Shown in pieces: positions 1-7,236 of a stretch of DNA of 56,970 bases. Position 1 is the stretch's first letter; each line of letters opens with the position of its first letter. The position numbers were made by a program, and so were the translations under genes. The notes below the pieces were generated by a model. The model ran no database searches. It worked only from the letters and a program-made list of their open reading frames with translations, and was not told the origin of the DNA. This DNA comes from JAHFKM01 sp035655455. Lineage in GTDB: Archaea > Nanobdellota > Nanobdellia > SCGC-AAA011-G17 > GW2011-AR18. Where the stretch lies: contig DASRUL010000005.1 in the NCBI GenBank assembly GCA_035655455.1, positions 1 through 56,970 of the forward strand, in the 5' to 3' direction.

Positions 1-827
1 TCAGTCGCAATATACGCGCCAGAAAAACCAGCGGTACAAGGAAGCATCATCTCACGCTTCCTCAAATACTTCGCAGCAATCTTCAAATGCATCTTCTCCA
101 CATGATCATGCTTCTCCCTCACCTCAAAATTCTCAGCAAACCAATCAAACATTTTCGCAGGCTCCTCTCCGACCAATGGCTTAATATCAGTATTCTCATA
201 GTACGTCTCAGACGTCTGCGTGAACGTTAACACGCCAATATCCTTCGCGAACTCCTTGTAAAACTCCTTAAACACGGCCATATTCTGGGTGTGCACTGTC
301 GATTGGTAGCGCACTGAAACACCAATCTCTTTTAGGGCATGAAACGTCTTAATCGCCCGTTGCCAGCCGTCCTTCATCCCCCTAATTTGATTATGGACAT
401 CCTGAGGACCATCCAACGAAATCGTAATATGGCACTCCAATCCCGTGTTCATCAACTCTCTTGTTTTCTCCACAATCCTCTCTGTCCAAAATCCATTCGT
501 CGGAATTGACAACAGCCTCACCTCAGGGCAATGCTCTACAGCGAGCTGGGCAATCTTGTCAATATCAGGCCTGGTAAAGGGCTCACCGCCTGTTAGCGAA
601 AGCCAAAACACGTTCTCATTCTCCTTAAACAGCCTTTCATAGTCTTCTAAGGAAAGAAACTGTTTATTCGGCGAAGACCAGATTGAACAATTTACACACT
701 TGTTATTACATACTTTTGTGGTTTCAACCAAGAGCTTCCAGGGCAGAGGAAGGTCAAGCCCCCAATCCCTCGCAAGCCTCGTGTGGGCGATCTTTTTCGC
801 AAAAACAGGATAGTCTAGAGCTTGCAT
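1..827 (-). CDS. Radical SAM protein (3' end outside window)
   Basis: About 275 residues are present and the C-terminus lies beyond the window. CNNKCVNC places the [4Fe-4S]/SAM-binding cysteines at about C40, C44 and C47, and TGGEP follows at about 78-82, both standard for radical SAM enzymes. No B12 domain precedes the core, so it resembles the SPASM/MoaA-like group that modifies peptides or small molecules. The ATG at 827 is chosen because a TTTATATC box lies about 30 bases upstream with no closer start. It stands just outside the transposon-like island beginning at 879. Its substrate cannot be read from the sequence. Confidence 0.85.
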   Translation of the reverse strand, partial: MQALDYPVFAKKIAHTRLARDWGLDLPLPWKLLVETTKVCNNKCVNCSIWSSPNKQFLSLEDYERLFKENENVFWLSLTGGEPFTRPDIDKIAQLAVEHCPEVRLLSIPTNGFWTERIVEKTRELMNTGLECHITISLDGPQDVHNQIRGMKDGWQRAIKTFHALKEIGVSVRYQSTVHTQNMAVFKEFYKEFAKDIGVLTFTQTSETYYENTDIKPLVGEEPAKMFDWFAENFEVREKHDHVEKMHLKIAAKYLRKREMMLPCTAGFSGAYIAT

Positions 828-870
828 TGGTAACCAATAAAAGAGAAACGGTTAAGATATAAATAGTTAA

Positions 871-878
871 CTGAATGG
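871..878. repeat. Left 8-base target duplication (CTGAATGG) of the 879-3693 element
   Basis: CTGAATGG directly abuts the left inverted repeat starting at 879, and the identical octamer directly abuts the right inverted repeat at 3694-3701. An identical short direct repeat just outside paired inverted repeats is the footprint of a cut-and-paste transposition event. Confidence 0.75.
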
Positions 879-917
879 TGAGCTGTAAAGTAAACGTCTG
901 GAGTTTTGAACAAAAAA

Positions 918-1079
918 TTAATTTTTCTTAACTATCAGCTTATTTTCTTTAATTTCAACTCCTAATTCCTGTCCTTCTTTCCATTTTAGTTCTTCCACGA
1001 TATTTGGAGGGATAACTAAAACCCACTTAGCATATTCTCTATCGCCAACCTTTCTAGAAAGTTGTTTTTGCAGTTTCAT
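918..1079 (-). CDS. AbrB/SpoVT-like swapped-hairpin DNA-binding protein
   Basis: This is a 53-residue protein. It begins with a basic MKLQKQLSRK stretch, followed by the VIPPNIVEELKWKEGQ segment and a VEIKENKLIV strand. That is the beta-hairpin pattern of AbrB-type proteins, where an IP...V..L...G turn is diagnostic. Such proteins act as transcriptional regulators or antitoxins. It lies inside the transposon-like island, opposite in strand to the RelE-type pair at 2868-3487, so it could be a leftover antitoxin or a regulator of the element. No toxin gene adjoins it directly; the DDE insertion sequence begins 46 bases upstream and may have removed or displaced a partner. Confidence 0.75.
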   Translation of the reverse strand: MKLQKQLSRKVGDREYAKWVLVIPPNIVEELKWKEGQELGVEIKENKLIVKKN

Positions 1080-1171
1080 AATATAAAGTAGAATCGACTT
1101 ATATTTAAATTTTTAGGTACCAACGGCTCTGTAGAAAGTTAGAATGAAGACCGCTTGGCGGTCTTTAAGTA

Positions 1172-1705
1172 TTAGGCTGTATGTGAGATATTTTCCGTAG
1201 CAATTTCTGGCTTGTTGCCAGAATGTTCGACCACGAAGAGTGTGACCAAAAACCGCTTTGATTGTATGGTTGTTACTTTCTGAATGAGCTCGAAGTGTGT
1301 AGATTTTTGGAAGACCTTTTTTTTTAATTTCTTGCGGTGTTCACCTTTTGTTCTCCAGATAGGAACTTCTAGATATTTTGGGGGGACGAATGATCGTCCT
1401 CCTACGCGAGCAATTTGCTCATGAAATTTCTCAGCGTCAAATTCTTTATCCGCAAGAACGTTCTTTCTTTTAAAGCTGGGAAGAAGTTCTGGAATGTCTT
1501 TCATTCCGTGTCGTTCTCTCGTACGAAGAAAGACATCTGGAACAAGATCGCATCGTGGGCAAATTACCACGCTTACCTTTCTTCCTTTGAATTTGCGTAT
1601 ATCTCTGCCAATCCGAGCGAGATAGCTTGCGCACGGATTTGTGGTTTGAAAATAGGTGGGATCTAAACTTCTAAGTTTATATTCAGTAGTCGCAAGAACA
1701 CTCTA
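1172..1705 (-). pseudogene. C-terminal part of disrupted DDE transposase
   Basis: An open frame without a start codon runs from about 1702 to the stop at 1172 and is bounded upstream by an in-frame TAG at 1703-1705. RSLDPTYFQTTNPC fits the first catalytic Asp block of IS4/IS5-like transposases, and NVLADKEFDAEKFHE fits the second Asp block (aDkgYD). It continues in the same strand direction as the N-terminal fragment at 2444-2719. If the IS200-type element between them is removed, the two pieces form one roughly complete transposase. Confidence 0.7.
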
Positions 1706-1766
1706 CTCCTTTAGGTCTGAGTGAATTGCGTGTAGAACAAAGCTTTTTCTAGTTAAAAAATAAAAA

Positions 1767-1797
1767 AAGTAGCGTAGCGTCAGACGCTACGCTACTT
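1767..1797. repeat. Perfect 14-base inverted repeat upstream of the IS200-type transposase
   Basis: AAGTAGCGTAGCGT (1767-1780) and its exact complement (1784-1797) flank a 3-base loop, giving a strong hairpin about 65 bases before the transposase start. In known IS200 elements a hairpin in the leader limits transposase expression and blocks read-through transcription, and this one may do the same. The related element near 32554-32580 has a hairpin at the same relative place. Confidence 0.8.
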
Positions 1798-1861
1798 GAA
1801 AGACATAAGCTAGTGTGAACTATCACTCTTTCTATAAAAACTTTGCGTCAGGAAAAAAAAC

Positions 1862-2344
1862 ATGAAAAACGGAATAGAACTAGTAAGAACAAGCTCAACT
1901 GTAGGAGAAATAAACCTTCACTTACAGTTAACACCAGCATACAGAAGAGACATCTTCTCCAACGAACAAGTAAAGGAGCTAACAAAAACATACTTCCTGG
2001 AGAAAGCAAAGAAACTCGGAATAATTATCGCCGCCTTAGACTTCGGTCCTGACCACTTCCACGCTTTCATAAGCAACTGGAAACATCACAGCGTTGAAAA
2101 ACTCGCTAACGAACTCAAAGGATTCACAAGCTACATGATGCGCAAGCATCATTGGGACTTATTCAGAAATAAACTTTGGGGAAACAAATTTTGGAGCGAA
2201 GGATACTTCTACAGAACAGTTGGAATAGTAACAGCAGAAGCAGTAAAATACTACGTAGAACACGGACAACAAAAACACTGGCAAGCAGTAGATTATGCTT
2301 ACTACAAAGACAAACAACAAGCCCTCCTCGCACAATTTTCTTAA
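1862..2344 (+). CDS. tnpA: IS200/IS605-type Y1 transposase (TnpA, REP-associated style)
   Basis: This 160-residue protein fits the Y1 single-strand transposases. GPDHFHAF supplies the HUH metal-binding pair (HFH, about residues 65-67), and KYYVEHGQQKHW near residues 125-136 supplies the likely catalytic Tyr. HLQLTPAYRRDIF is the usual N-terminal strand block. Such enzymes nick and rejoin hairpin ends as single strands. It lies on the strand opposite to the DDE transposase it interrupts. No guide-RNA nuclease partner is present. The gene appears intact, so the copy may still be active. Confidence 0.85.
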   Translation: MKNGIELVRTSSTVGEINLHLQLTPAYRRDIFSNEQVKELTKTYFLEKAKKLGIIIAALDFGPDHFHAFISNWKHHSVEKLANELKGFTSYMMRKHHWDLFRNKLWGNKFWSEGYFYRTVGIVTAEAVKYYVEHGQQKHWQAVDYAYYKDKQQALLAQFS

Positions 2345-2443
2345 TAGAGGATTCACTTGGTAGGAGCTTTAGCTCCTCCCAACGACGCTCAGCCCTTTAG
2401 GGCTGAGTAGTTCACGTTTGCATTTTCCTGACTCTTGCGCAGA

Positions 2444-2719
2444 CTAGAGCAAGAGTCGTGGAGGAAGGCGTGCGAATGCCTTCTGAAGAGTTGTCCAATG
2501 GGGTTCTTCCTTGAGATTAATTGTTTTGGATTCAAGCAAGAAAGCTACAAAACGGCGGTAGCTTTTATCTTCGATCGAGAAGAAAACAAAGAACACGCAA
2601 ACAGTATGCACATCAAACTTTTCATTCCTTCTTTTACTCCAATGTTTTGGCACTCCAAAGCGGCTTACTAGCCGTTGCGTCTGAGACGCAATATTCTTAT
2701 AACTAAACACCTCTTTCAT
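2444..2719 (-). pseudogene. N-terminal part of disrupted DDE transposase
   Basis: The 91-residue frame starts at 2719. It includes RFGVPKHWSKRRNEKF, KSYRRFVAFL and PHWTTLQKAFARLP, the blocks typical of IS5-type transposase N-termini (helix-turn-helix followed by P.wsTLqk...rlp). It ends at an in-frame TAG after RLPPRLLL, just before the inserted IS200-type element. The remainder of the gene resumes at 1702-1172. The TAG lies between the end of the N-terminal block and the IS200-type right end, so this copy may have been inactivated before or during the insertion. The hairpin GACTCTTGC/GCAAGAGTC (2433-2459) overlaps its 3' end. Confidence 0.65.
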
Positions 2720-2867
2720 CTATTCCTCCTAAATCGAATTTAGCGATTTTGTTTAGGAGGAAAGAGAGGGCACCGCCCTCTCTTAAAACTTACTTTCTAC
2801 TGAGCCAAAAGTAGCGGAAGCTTTAAATATAAGTTAATATTTAATAGTTACAAATTAATAACTATTA

Positions 2868-3137
2868 GTGACTAAAATGCAAGAACTCGAACATTCCCCA
2901 ACTTTGAACACGGTACTTATGGTAGAAGACACTCTGAAAAATATGAATGAAAGTGTCATAACCGTTGCAGAGCTTAAACACCGCCTTCCACGTCAAGTAA
3001 ACCACAATACTCTTAAAATCATTCTTGAATATCTTGAATTAAGCAATAAAATTCTGGTTACAATACGAGGCATAACCTGGATACACAACCCCAATCCAAA
3101 CCTCCAAAAAGCAATTTCCGAGGGACTCGAATTATGA
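2868..3137 (+). CDS. Putative antitoxin paired with RelE-like toxin
   Basis: This is an 89-residue protein with a predicted helix-rich, winged-helix-like pattern (VAELKHRLPRQVNH followed by TLKIILEYLELSNKI and a short strand). The pattern suggests DNA binding, although I do not recognise the family. It overlaps the RelE-like toxin gene by 4 bases (ATGA), the standard order for antitoxin then toxin. The start may be GTG 2868 or ATG 2877; TTTAATA at about 2839-2845 favours GTG 2868 as a leaderless start. An antitoxin that also represses the pair's promoter would be the expected role. Confidence 0.6.
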   Translation: MTKMQELEHSPTLNTVLMVEDTLKNMNESVITVAELKHRLPRQVNHNTLKIILEYLELSNKILVTIRGITWIHNPNPNLQKAISEGLEL

Positions 3138-3487
3138 AAATAGTGCGCGTAAAACTATCGCCAGAAGCAGAAGAGGTGTACAAACATCTTAATGAAGAAG
3201 CTCCTACATCCAAAACGGAACGGATGATTCTCAAAGCAGTTAATCAAAAGGTTGAACTGATTAAGACCAATCCCCACTACGGCGATCCCATAGGAAAAGA
3301 TAAAATTCCTGATGAATACCTCCAAAAGTATACTGCAAAAAATCTCTTTCGTGTAGAACTTCCTGCTTTTTGGAGAATGTTATACACTTTAACCGAGGGA
3401 GAAAGTGAAATAGAGATTATCGCTTTTGTTCTCGATGTGATTGATCATAAAGAATACAATAAAAAGTTTGGTTATAGAGGAATCTAG
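3134..3487 (+). CDS. RelE/ParE-superfamily toxin
   Basis: This 117-residue protein has the archaeal RelE-like layout: helix-rich N-terminus, NPHYGDPIGKDKIP loop, NLFRVELPAFWRMLYTL strand block, then a strand plus a C-terminal DHKEYNKKFGY tail. Family members cleave mRNA on the ribosome or inhibit gyrase. The charged C-terminal His/Lys/Tyr tail fits the ribonuclease branch, although the target cannot be proved here. Its start overlaps the upstream antitoxin stop by 4 bases, indicating co-translation. Position inside a repeat-bounded element fits an addiction module that stabilises the island. Confidence 0.8.
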   Translation: MKIVRVKLSPEAEEVYKHLNEEAPTSKTERMILKAVNQKVELIKTNPHYGDPIGKDKIPDEYLQKYTAKNLFRVELPAFWRMLYTLTEGESEIEIIAFVLDVIDHKEYNKKFGYRGI

Positions 3488-3644
3488 CGCCCCACCTACT
3501 AATTTTACTCTGCCATGCAGTAATCTAATCTTCTCAAAGTAAGAAAAAACTCCGGCAACAACTAGATTCTCGGCGGACTCGCAACTCGAAATTTTTGCCT
3601 TCGGCATCGTTGCACTAAAATTTCGTCTCCCCTTCGGTCAGAGA

Positions 3645-3671
3645 GTATAACAGCGATCGCATATGTTATAC
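3645..3671. repeat. Nested palindrome next to the island's right end
   Basis: GTATAACA (3645-3652) and TGTTATAC (3664-3671) are perfect inverted arms around an 11-base centre that contains the self-complementary octamer GCGATCGC. It abuts the right inverted repeat at 3671. It could be an operator, a recombinase-binding site or a transcript-ending hairpin. Confidence 0.65.
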
Positions 3672-3693
3672 CAGACGCCAACTTTACAGCTCA

Positions 3694-3701
3694 CTGAATG
3701 G
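3694..3701. repeat. Right 8-base target duplication (CTGAATGG)
   Basis: This octamer is identical to 871-878 and immediately follows the right inverted repeat that ends at 3693. Confidence 0.75.
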
Positions 3702-3785
3702 CTCTTTTTTAAAAATAGCAAGATCGCTTACAACGTTACTTTGTCTTTATTCTTTAGTTGTGTTTTCATAGGTCTTTAACACCCT

Positions 3786-5174
3786 CTAAAGCGACGCAAC
3801 AGCCTTCACTCCCCACCACGCCTTCTTCACCTCAAGCATCGACCTCAACTTTACAACTCTTTTTGCTATATACGCTGGCCTGAAATAAAACTCCTTATAC
3901 GCCCTCTTTAGCAAGTCTTGAAGCTCCTCAGGCCGCATCGAATTCGGGACAAACACCATATGATTCTCTGTTCTCTTACTCAAGTCCTGATCGACAATCG
4001 TTCCTGTCTCAGTAGCAATCCTGTCAAACTCTGTTCCTGGCAACGGGGTCATCGGAAAGAACTTTACATAATCAGGATCAAGCTTCTTAATCTCTCTAAT
4101 CGTTTCAAGGCCTTCCTGATAAGTCTCACCGGGCGTTCCGAAGATAAAAGAGCATTCGCTCTCAATCCCAAACTCCTTACACCCTTTAATCGCGGCATGA
4201 ATCTGAGGAACAAGTACACCTTTCTTTAGCGTGTTTAACTGCTTTTGATTCATCGATTCCACCCCAAAGAAGATTTTCCAACACCCAGCATCAGCCATCC
4301 TCTCCAAGAGCTCCCTATCTAACGTGTTCACACGAGAATTACAGCACCACACAAGGTCCCAGCTCTCTTTTTTAATCAAATCCATCATCTCCAAGACCCT
4401 CTTCTTATTCAACGTAAACGTGTCATCCCAAAACGTGATGTCCTTTACCTTGTATTCATTGACTAAAACCCTCATCTCTTCCAACACATTCTGCGGTGAT
4501 CTGAAATAGGCCTTCGTGTTTCCAGAAGAGCAAAAAATACATTGGTATGGACAACCTCTTGTCGTAATCATATTCGTGACAGGCAGGCGCTTATACTGCT
4601 CCAGCGCTGGAACGTAATCATGGATATTCACAAGATGACGCGCAGGAAAAGGGATCTCGTCCAAATTCGTCAACCTCGGCGCGGGAGGACCAACAACAAT
4701 TCCTCCATCGCCACGAACAATCAGCCCCGTCATCCCAGCCAACGGCTTTCTTTGTTCTAAGGCGTTCGCTAGATTTTCCATCGCAAACTCAGCCTCACCC
4801 AACAACGCAGCGTCAATAGAGCTACACTCCCACAAGGCCTTTTCCTTAATTTGGCTTACATGATGACCACCAACAGCAATAAACGTATTAGGATGTCTCG
4901 CTTTCAAATCCATACACCATGTCTTCACCTTCTCCCATAAAAACGTCATCACATTCAACGCCACGATATCAGGCTCAAACTTATAAATCGCATCATTCAT
5001 CTCAAAAATATCCTTCATCGACCCATCAAGAACAATCACCTTATGACCAGCCTTCTCCAACACGGCAGCAATATATAAAATTCCCAACGGTGGAAAGGTT
5101 CCAGCAGCCTTCGCGATCGCCTTGTTATACCTTTCCTCAAACGAATGCGGAGGAAGAACCAACGCAATTTTCAT
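3786..5174 (-). CDS. B12-binding-domain radical SAM protein
   Basis: The 462-residue protein has an N-terminal Rossmann-like cobalamin-binding domain (KIALVLPPH, FPPLGILYIAAVLEKAGH, VALNVMTFLW, about 1-150). A radical-SAM core follows with RGCPYQCIFC (C208, C212, C215), and then a C-terminal helical extension. The canonical DxHxxG cobalamin motif is not evident. Relatives (BchE/HpnP-like) methylate or rearrange lipids and sugars. ATG 5174 is preferred over a TTG 15 bases upstream because GGGAG precedes it at ribosome-binding spacing. It lies 19 bases after the membrane-protein gene at 5194-7185, so the two are probably co-transcribed. It resembles the protein at 48459-49856 along its length. 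Confidence 0.85.
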   Translation of the reverse strand: MKIALVLPPHSFEERYNKAIAKAAGTFPPLGILYIAAVLEKAGHKVIVLDGSMKDIFEMNDAIYKFEPDIVALNVMTFLWEKVKTWCMDLKARHPNTFIAVGGHHVSQIKEKALWECSSIDAALLGEAEFAMENLANALEQRKPLAGMTGLIVRGDGGIVVGPPAPRLTNLDEIPFPARHLVNIHDYVPALEQYKRLPVTNMITTRGCPYQCIFCSSGNTKAYFRSPQNVLEEMRVLVNEYKVKDITFWDDTFTLNKKRVLEMMDLIKKESWDLVWCCNSRVNTLDRELLERMADAGCWKIFFGVESMNQKQLNTLKKGVLVPQIHAAIKGCKEFGIESECSFIFGTPGETYQEGLETIREIKKLDPDYVKFFPMTPLPGTEFDRIATETGTIVDQDLSKRTENHMVFVPNSMRPEELQDLLKRAYKEFYFRPAYIAKRVVKLRSMLEVKKAWWGVKAVASL

Positions 5175-5193
5175 AGCACTCTCCCGCAAGGAA

Positions 5194-7185
5194 TCATCGT
5201 TTATATGTTTTTCTCACCACAAAGAAGAGAACACTTAACCACACGAGAACGCTTGCTCCAATAAACACCCAATTCCTTGGCTTATATACGACATCCATAT
5301 CATATGCACCTTCTGGGAGCACAACACTCATCAACTTGTTCTCATCTTCAACCAGCTGCAATTCTTCACTATCTCTCAACGCTTTCCAATACGGATGATA
5401 CGCAATTTTCACCGTAACGATCCTAGCATGATTCTCTAACACTTTCAACCTGACACGCTGCTCCCCATAACTAACGACTTCAACGCCATGACCCTCTACA
5501 AGAGAAGGAACACTTTCTTTTACCTTGAATATTTTATAATTCTCAGAGGTATACACTGCCTCAAAATACTCTGAATCAGTTAACAATTTTTTCAACTTCC
5601 CCTCAACAGCAATCACATACCCAATATTAAACACCTTCATCTTTTCAACAACCTCTTCAACAGCATTATCCTCAATCTTCTTTCCAAACAAAAAAAATTC
5701 CTCAGTCTTTAATTCATCCTCCAACGGGAAAACTGTCGTGTACCAAGAACCGACATACTCATGCCCAGTATAATAATTCGCCATCGCAGGCAGGATGCTA
5801 TCAAACGTCACCAACGGCTCTTTGATGTTTCCAAAAAAGTTCTGATTCAGAATACGCGTCTCTTTTGGCACGTTTTCTTTAATCCACCCCCACATTCTTA
5901 ACGTCTCCTCAAAAATTGGCGTCTTATCAGACGTTGCAGTATAAGATTCCGGTGGATTGTACGCTCCCAACAACGCCCCAAGCACGATTATTCCACATAC
6001 TATCGCTATTCCGACTTTTTTAAATTTCCATTTCATCTCACTCAACCCAATCCCAGCAAACACAACCAAGCCAACCTTCGCCATGTACACAAACCGGTAC
6101 GACAACACCGCACCAAAAAAAGGAACATTCCTCCCCCAATCAAACAAAAACCAGAACCCTGTACCTATCACCAGCGAGACAACGACAAAGCCAGCAACCA
6201 GATTCAGAAAATCATCAGACCGCCCCCTTTTTTTATACAAAAACGCTCCTACAACAGCAAGGGCCCCTATCATCATGCCAGGAAGCGTCTTCACCATCGT
6301 AATTACCAAGGTTTTCATGATTTCCCCGAGAGCATTGCTTTCCAACACATCCACCACCAACAAGAACGGCTTCAACGAAAAAAATATCCCGATCAATTTG
6401 TACACCATCTCACCCACAGAAGAACCCAACCCCCACCCGTATTCAGTCCCAAACCAACCAAACGTCTCAACGTAAGGATACAAATAAAACAGAGACAACA
6501 ACACGCCCAATAACGCCGCAGCGCCATACCAAAACATCCCTTTGATATTATCCTTTCCTTTTTTCGCCAGCGACAAAAGCCAAGCGATACCAAGCGTATA
6601 AAACCCGGCGACTGTCACAAATGGATGCGCAAGGATAATCAAGCCAAGCAACACACCCGCCTTCACAAACGTATTTTTGTTTAGTTTCAGCCCTCCACTC
6701 GCAAGATGATCCATCAACACGATCAACAACGCAACACCTATCGCGTACGCCCACATTCCAGCAAGAAATAACTTCGCCACATCAGCCAACAACAAAAAAG
6801 AAGCAGCGCACGCCAACGCGATCTCTCCAGGAACCCTCTTCCTTAACGCAAAGAACAATGTCCACGGGATAGACAAAACCGCGAGCAAGAACCCAAGCTT
6901 GTACGCTAAAAATAGCGGGACACCAAAATTGTAGACCAACGCAACAAGCCAGATCCCTAACTGGTATGAATACATCTGCGTAGGATTTCCAGCAAGCTCA
7001 AAGGGATACCACCCATTGATCCAATGATACTTCGGAATCAGCACGTCAGCAAGATACTTCGCCTCCACCATATGCACAGGATTGTCAGACTTCACCAAAA
7101 AACCAGGACTCAAAAAAATATCCAAATAGACTAAGACACCCACTAGCACGATTACAAGATACGGAGCCAGCCTTTTGCACCACAT
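5194..7185 (-). CDS. Large polytopic membrane protein (GT-C / PTPS-related type)
   Basis: The 663-residue protein has about a dozen hydrophobic segments in its first 450 residues, then a soluble domain (about 455-630) and a final C-terminal membrane helix. An early exoplasmic loop with SDNPVHMVEAKYL and the WINGWYPFELAGNPTQMYS segment resemble archaeal GT-C-like proteins annotated as 6-pyruvoyl-tetrahydropterin synthase-related membrane proteins. These are thought to transfer sugars from lipid carriers outside the membrane. ATG 7185 is chosen rather than upstream starts because TTTTAAAA (7207-7214) lies about 25 bases before it. The same box serves the divergent gene at 7237. A specific substrate cannot be read. 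Confidence 0.7.
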   Translation of the reverse strand: MWCKRLAPYLVIVLVGVLVYLDIFLSPGFLVKSDNPVHMVEAKYLADVLIPKYHWINGWYPFELAGNPTQMYSYQLGIWLVALVYNFGVPLFLAYKLGFLLAVLSIPWTLFFALRKRVPGEIALACAASFLLLADVAKLFLAGMWAYAIGVALLIVLMDHLASGGLKLNKNTFVKAGVLLGLIILAHPFVTVAGFYTLGIAWLLSLAKKGKDNIKGMFWYGAAALLGVLLSLFYLYPYVETFGWFGTEYGWGLGSSVGEMVYKLIGIFFSLKPFLLVVDVLESNALGEIMKTLVITMVKTLPGMMIGALAVVGAFLYKKRGRSDDFLNLVAGFVVVSLVIGTGFWFLFDWGRNVPFFGAVLSYRFVYMAKVGLVVFAGIGLSEMKWKFKKVGIAIVCGIIVLGALLGAYNPPESYTATSDKTPIFEETLRMWGWIKENVPKETRILNQNFFGNIKEPLVTFDSILPAMANYYTGHEYVGSWYTTVFPLEDELKTEEFFLFGKKIEDNAVEEVVEKMKVFNIGYVIAVEGKLKKLLTDSEYFEAVYTSENYKIFKVKESVPSLVEGHGVEVVSYGEQRVRLKVLENHARIVTVKIAYHPYWKALRDSEELQLVEDENKLMSVVLPEGAYDMDVVYKPRNWVFIGASVLVWLSVLFFVVRKTYKR

Positions 7186-7206
7186 CTTCAAGGCAAGAGA
7201 AGAAAG

Positions 7207-7214
7207 TTTTAAAA
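7207..7214. promoter_or_regulatory. Shared bidirectional TATA box (TTTTAAAA)
   Basis: The self-complementary TTTTAAAA is centred 25.5 bases from the minus-strand ATG (7185) and 26.5 bases from the plus-strand ATG (7237). It is the only TATA-like element in the 51 bases between the two start codons, so one box appears to serve two leaderless genes. Confidence 0.7.
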
Positions 7215-7236
7215 GACTAGCTCCTTTCCTTCCCTT

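Larger units (their letters stand above)
1700..2415 (+). mobile_element. IS200/IS605-type element inserted in the DDE transposase (ends approximate)
   Basis: It encodes a Y1 transposase and no TnpB-like gene. The probable left end is the imperfect hairpin around CTCCTTTAGGTCTGAG at about 1706-1722. The right side holds the hairpin AGGAGCTTTAGCTCCT, then CTCAGCCCTTTAGGGCTGAG ending at 2410. Loops with CTTTAG recur in the second IS200-type element at 32497-33079, so the two are related. Exact ends are uncertain because this family makes no target duplication. The element sits between the two halves of a transposase, which gives its insertion site to within a few bases. Confidence 0.7.
1125..2806 (-). 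mobile_element. DDE insertion sequence with GGCTC(T/A)GTAGAAAGT ends, interrupted by an IS200-type element
   Basis: The left end at 1125 reads GGCTCTGTAGAAAGTTAG, and the reverse complement of the right end at 2806 reads GGCTCAGTAGAAAGTAAG. Between them, on the minus strand, lie the two halves of a DDE transposase (2444-2719 N-terminal, 1172-1705 C-terminal) separated by an IS200-type element. No clear target duplication is visible next to these ends. The GGCTCTGT start and the transposase layout recall IS5-type elements; the family assignment is tentative. Just inside the right end are two inverted repeats, 2730-2760 (TCCTCCTAAA and TTTAGGAGGA arms) and 2764-2783 (around GGGCACCGCCC). Confidence 0.7.
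879..3693. mobile_element. Transposon-like island with 23-base inverted repeats, carrying a toxin-antitoxin pair
   Basis: The left end 879-901 begins TGAGCTGTAAAGT and the right end 3671-3693 is its reverse complement, with 20 of 23 positions matching by eye. CTGAATGG is duplicated on both sides (871-878, 3694-3701). Inside are a 53-residue AbrB-like gene, a RelE-like toxin with its partner, and an insertion sequence of another family (1125-2806) that is itself broken by an IS200-type element. I see no transposase that clearly belongs to the outer ends, so the island is probably non-autonomous or has lost its transposase. The nesting order implies the outer insertion is the oldest. Confidence 0.7.
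3488..3785. other. Intergenic region containing the right end of the island
   Basis: There is no gene in these 298 bases. They contain an AT-rich imperfect inverted repeat, CGAAATTTTT against AAAATTTCG, around 3588-3626 with a GCCTTCGGC mini-hairpin inside. They also hold the palindrome at 3645-3671, the right inverted repeat (3671-3693) and its target duplication (3694-3701). The remainder up to the stop of the next gene at 3786 shows nothing recognisable. Confidence 0.6.

Noticed and set aside
445..642. 65-codon plus-strand open frame inside the first gene
   Set aside because: Antisense to a radical SAM protein with its cysteine motif; no upstream promoter.
2433..2459. Hairpin GACTCTTGC/GCAAGAGTC as a terminator or small RNA
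   Set aside because: It lies at the broken end of the transposase and is not followed by a T-run; a role in the insertion is more likely than an RNA gene.
5957..6475. 172-codon open frame on the plus strand inside the GT-C-like gene
   Set aside because: Antisense to a protein with clear membrane helices; it is Thr/Pro/Asn-rich, as expected for the reverse complement of a hydrophobic gene.
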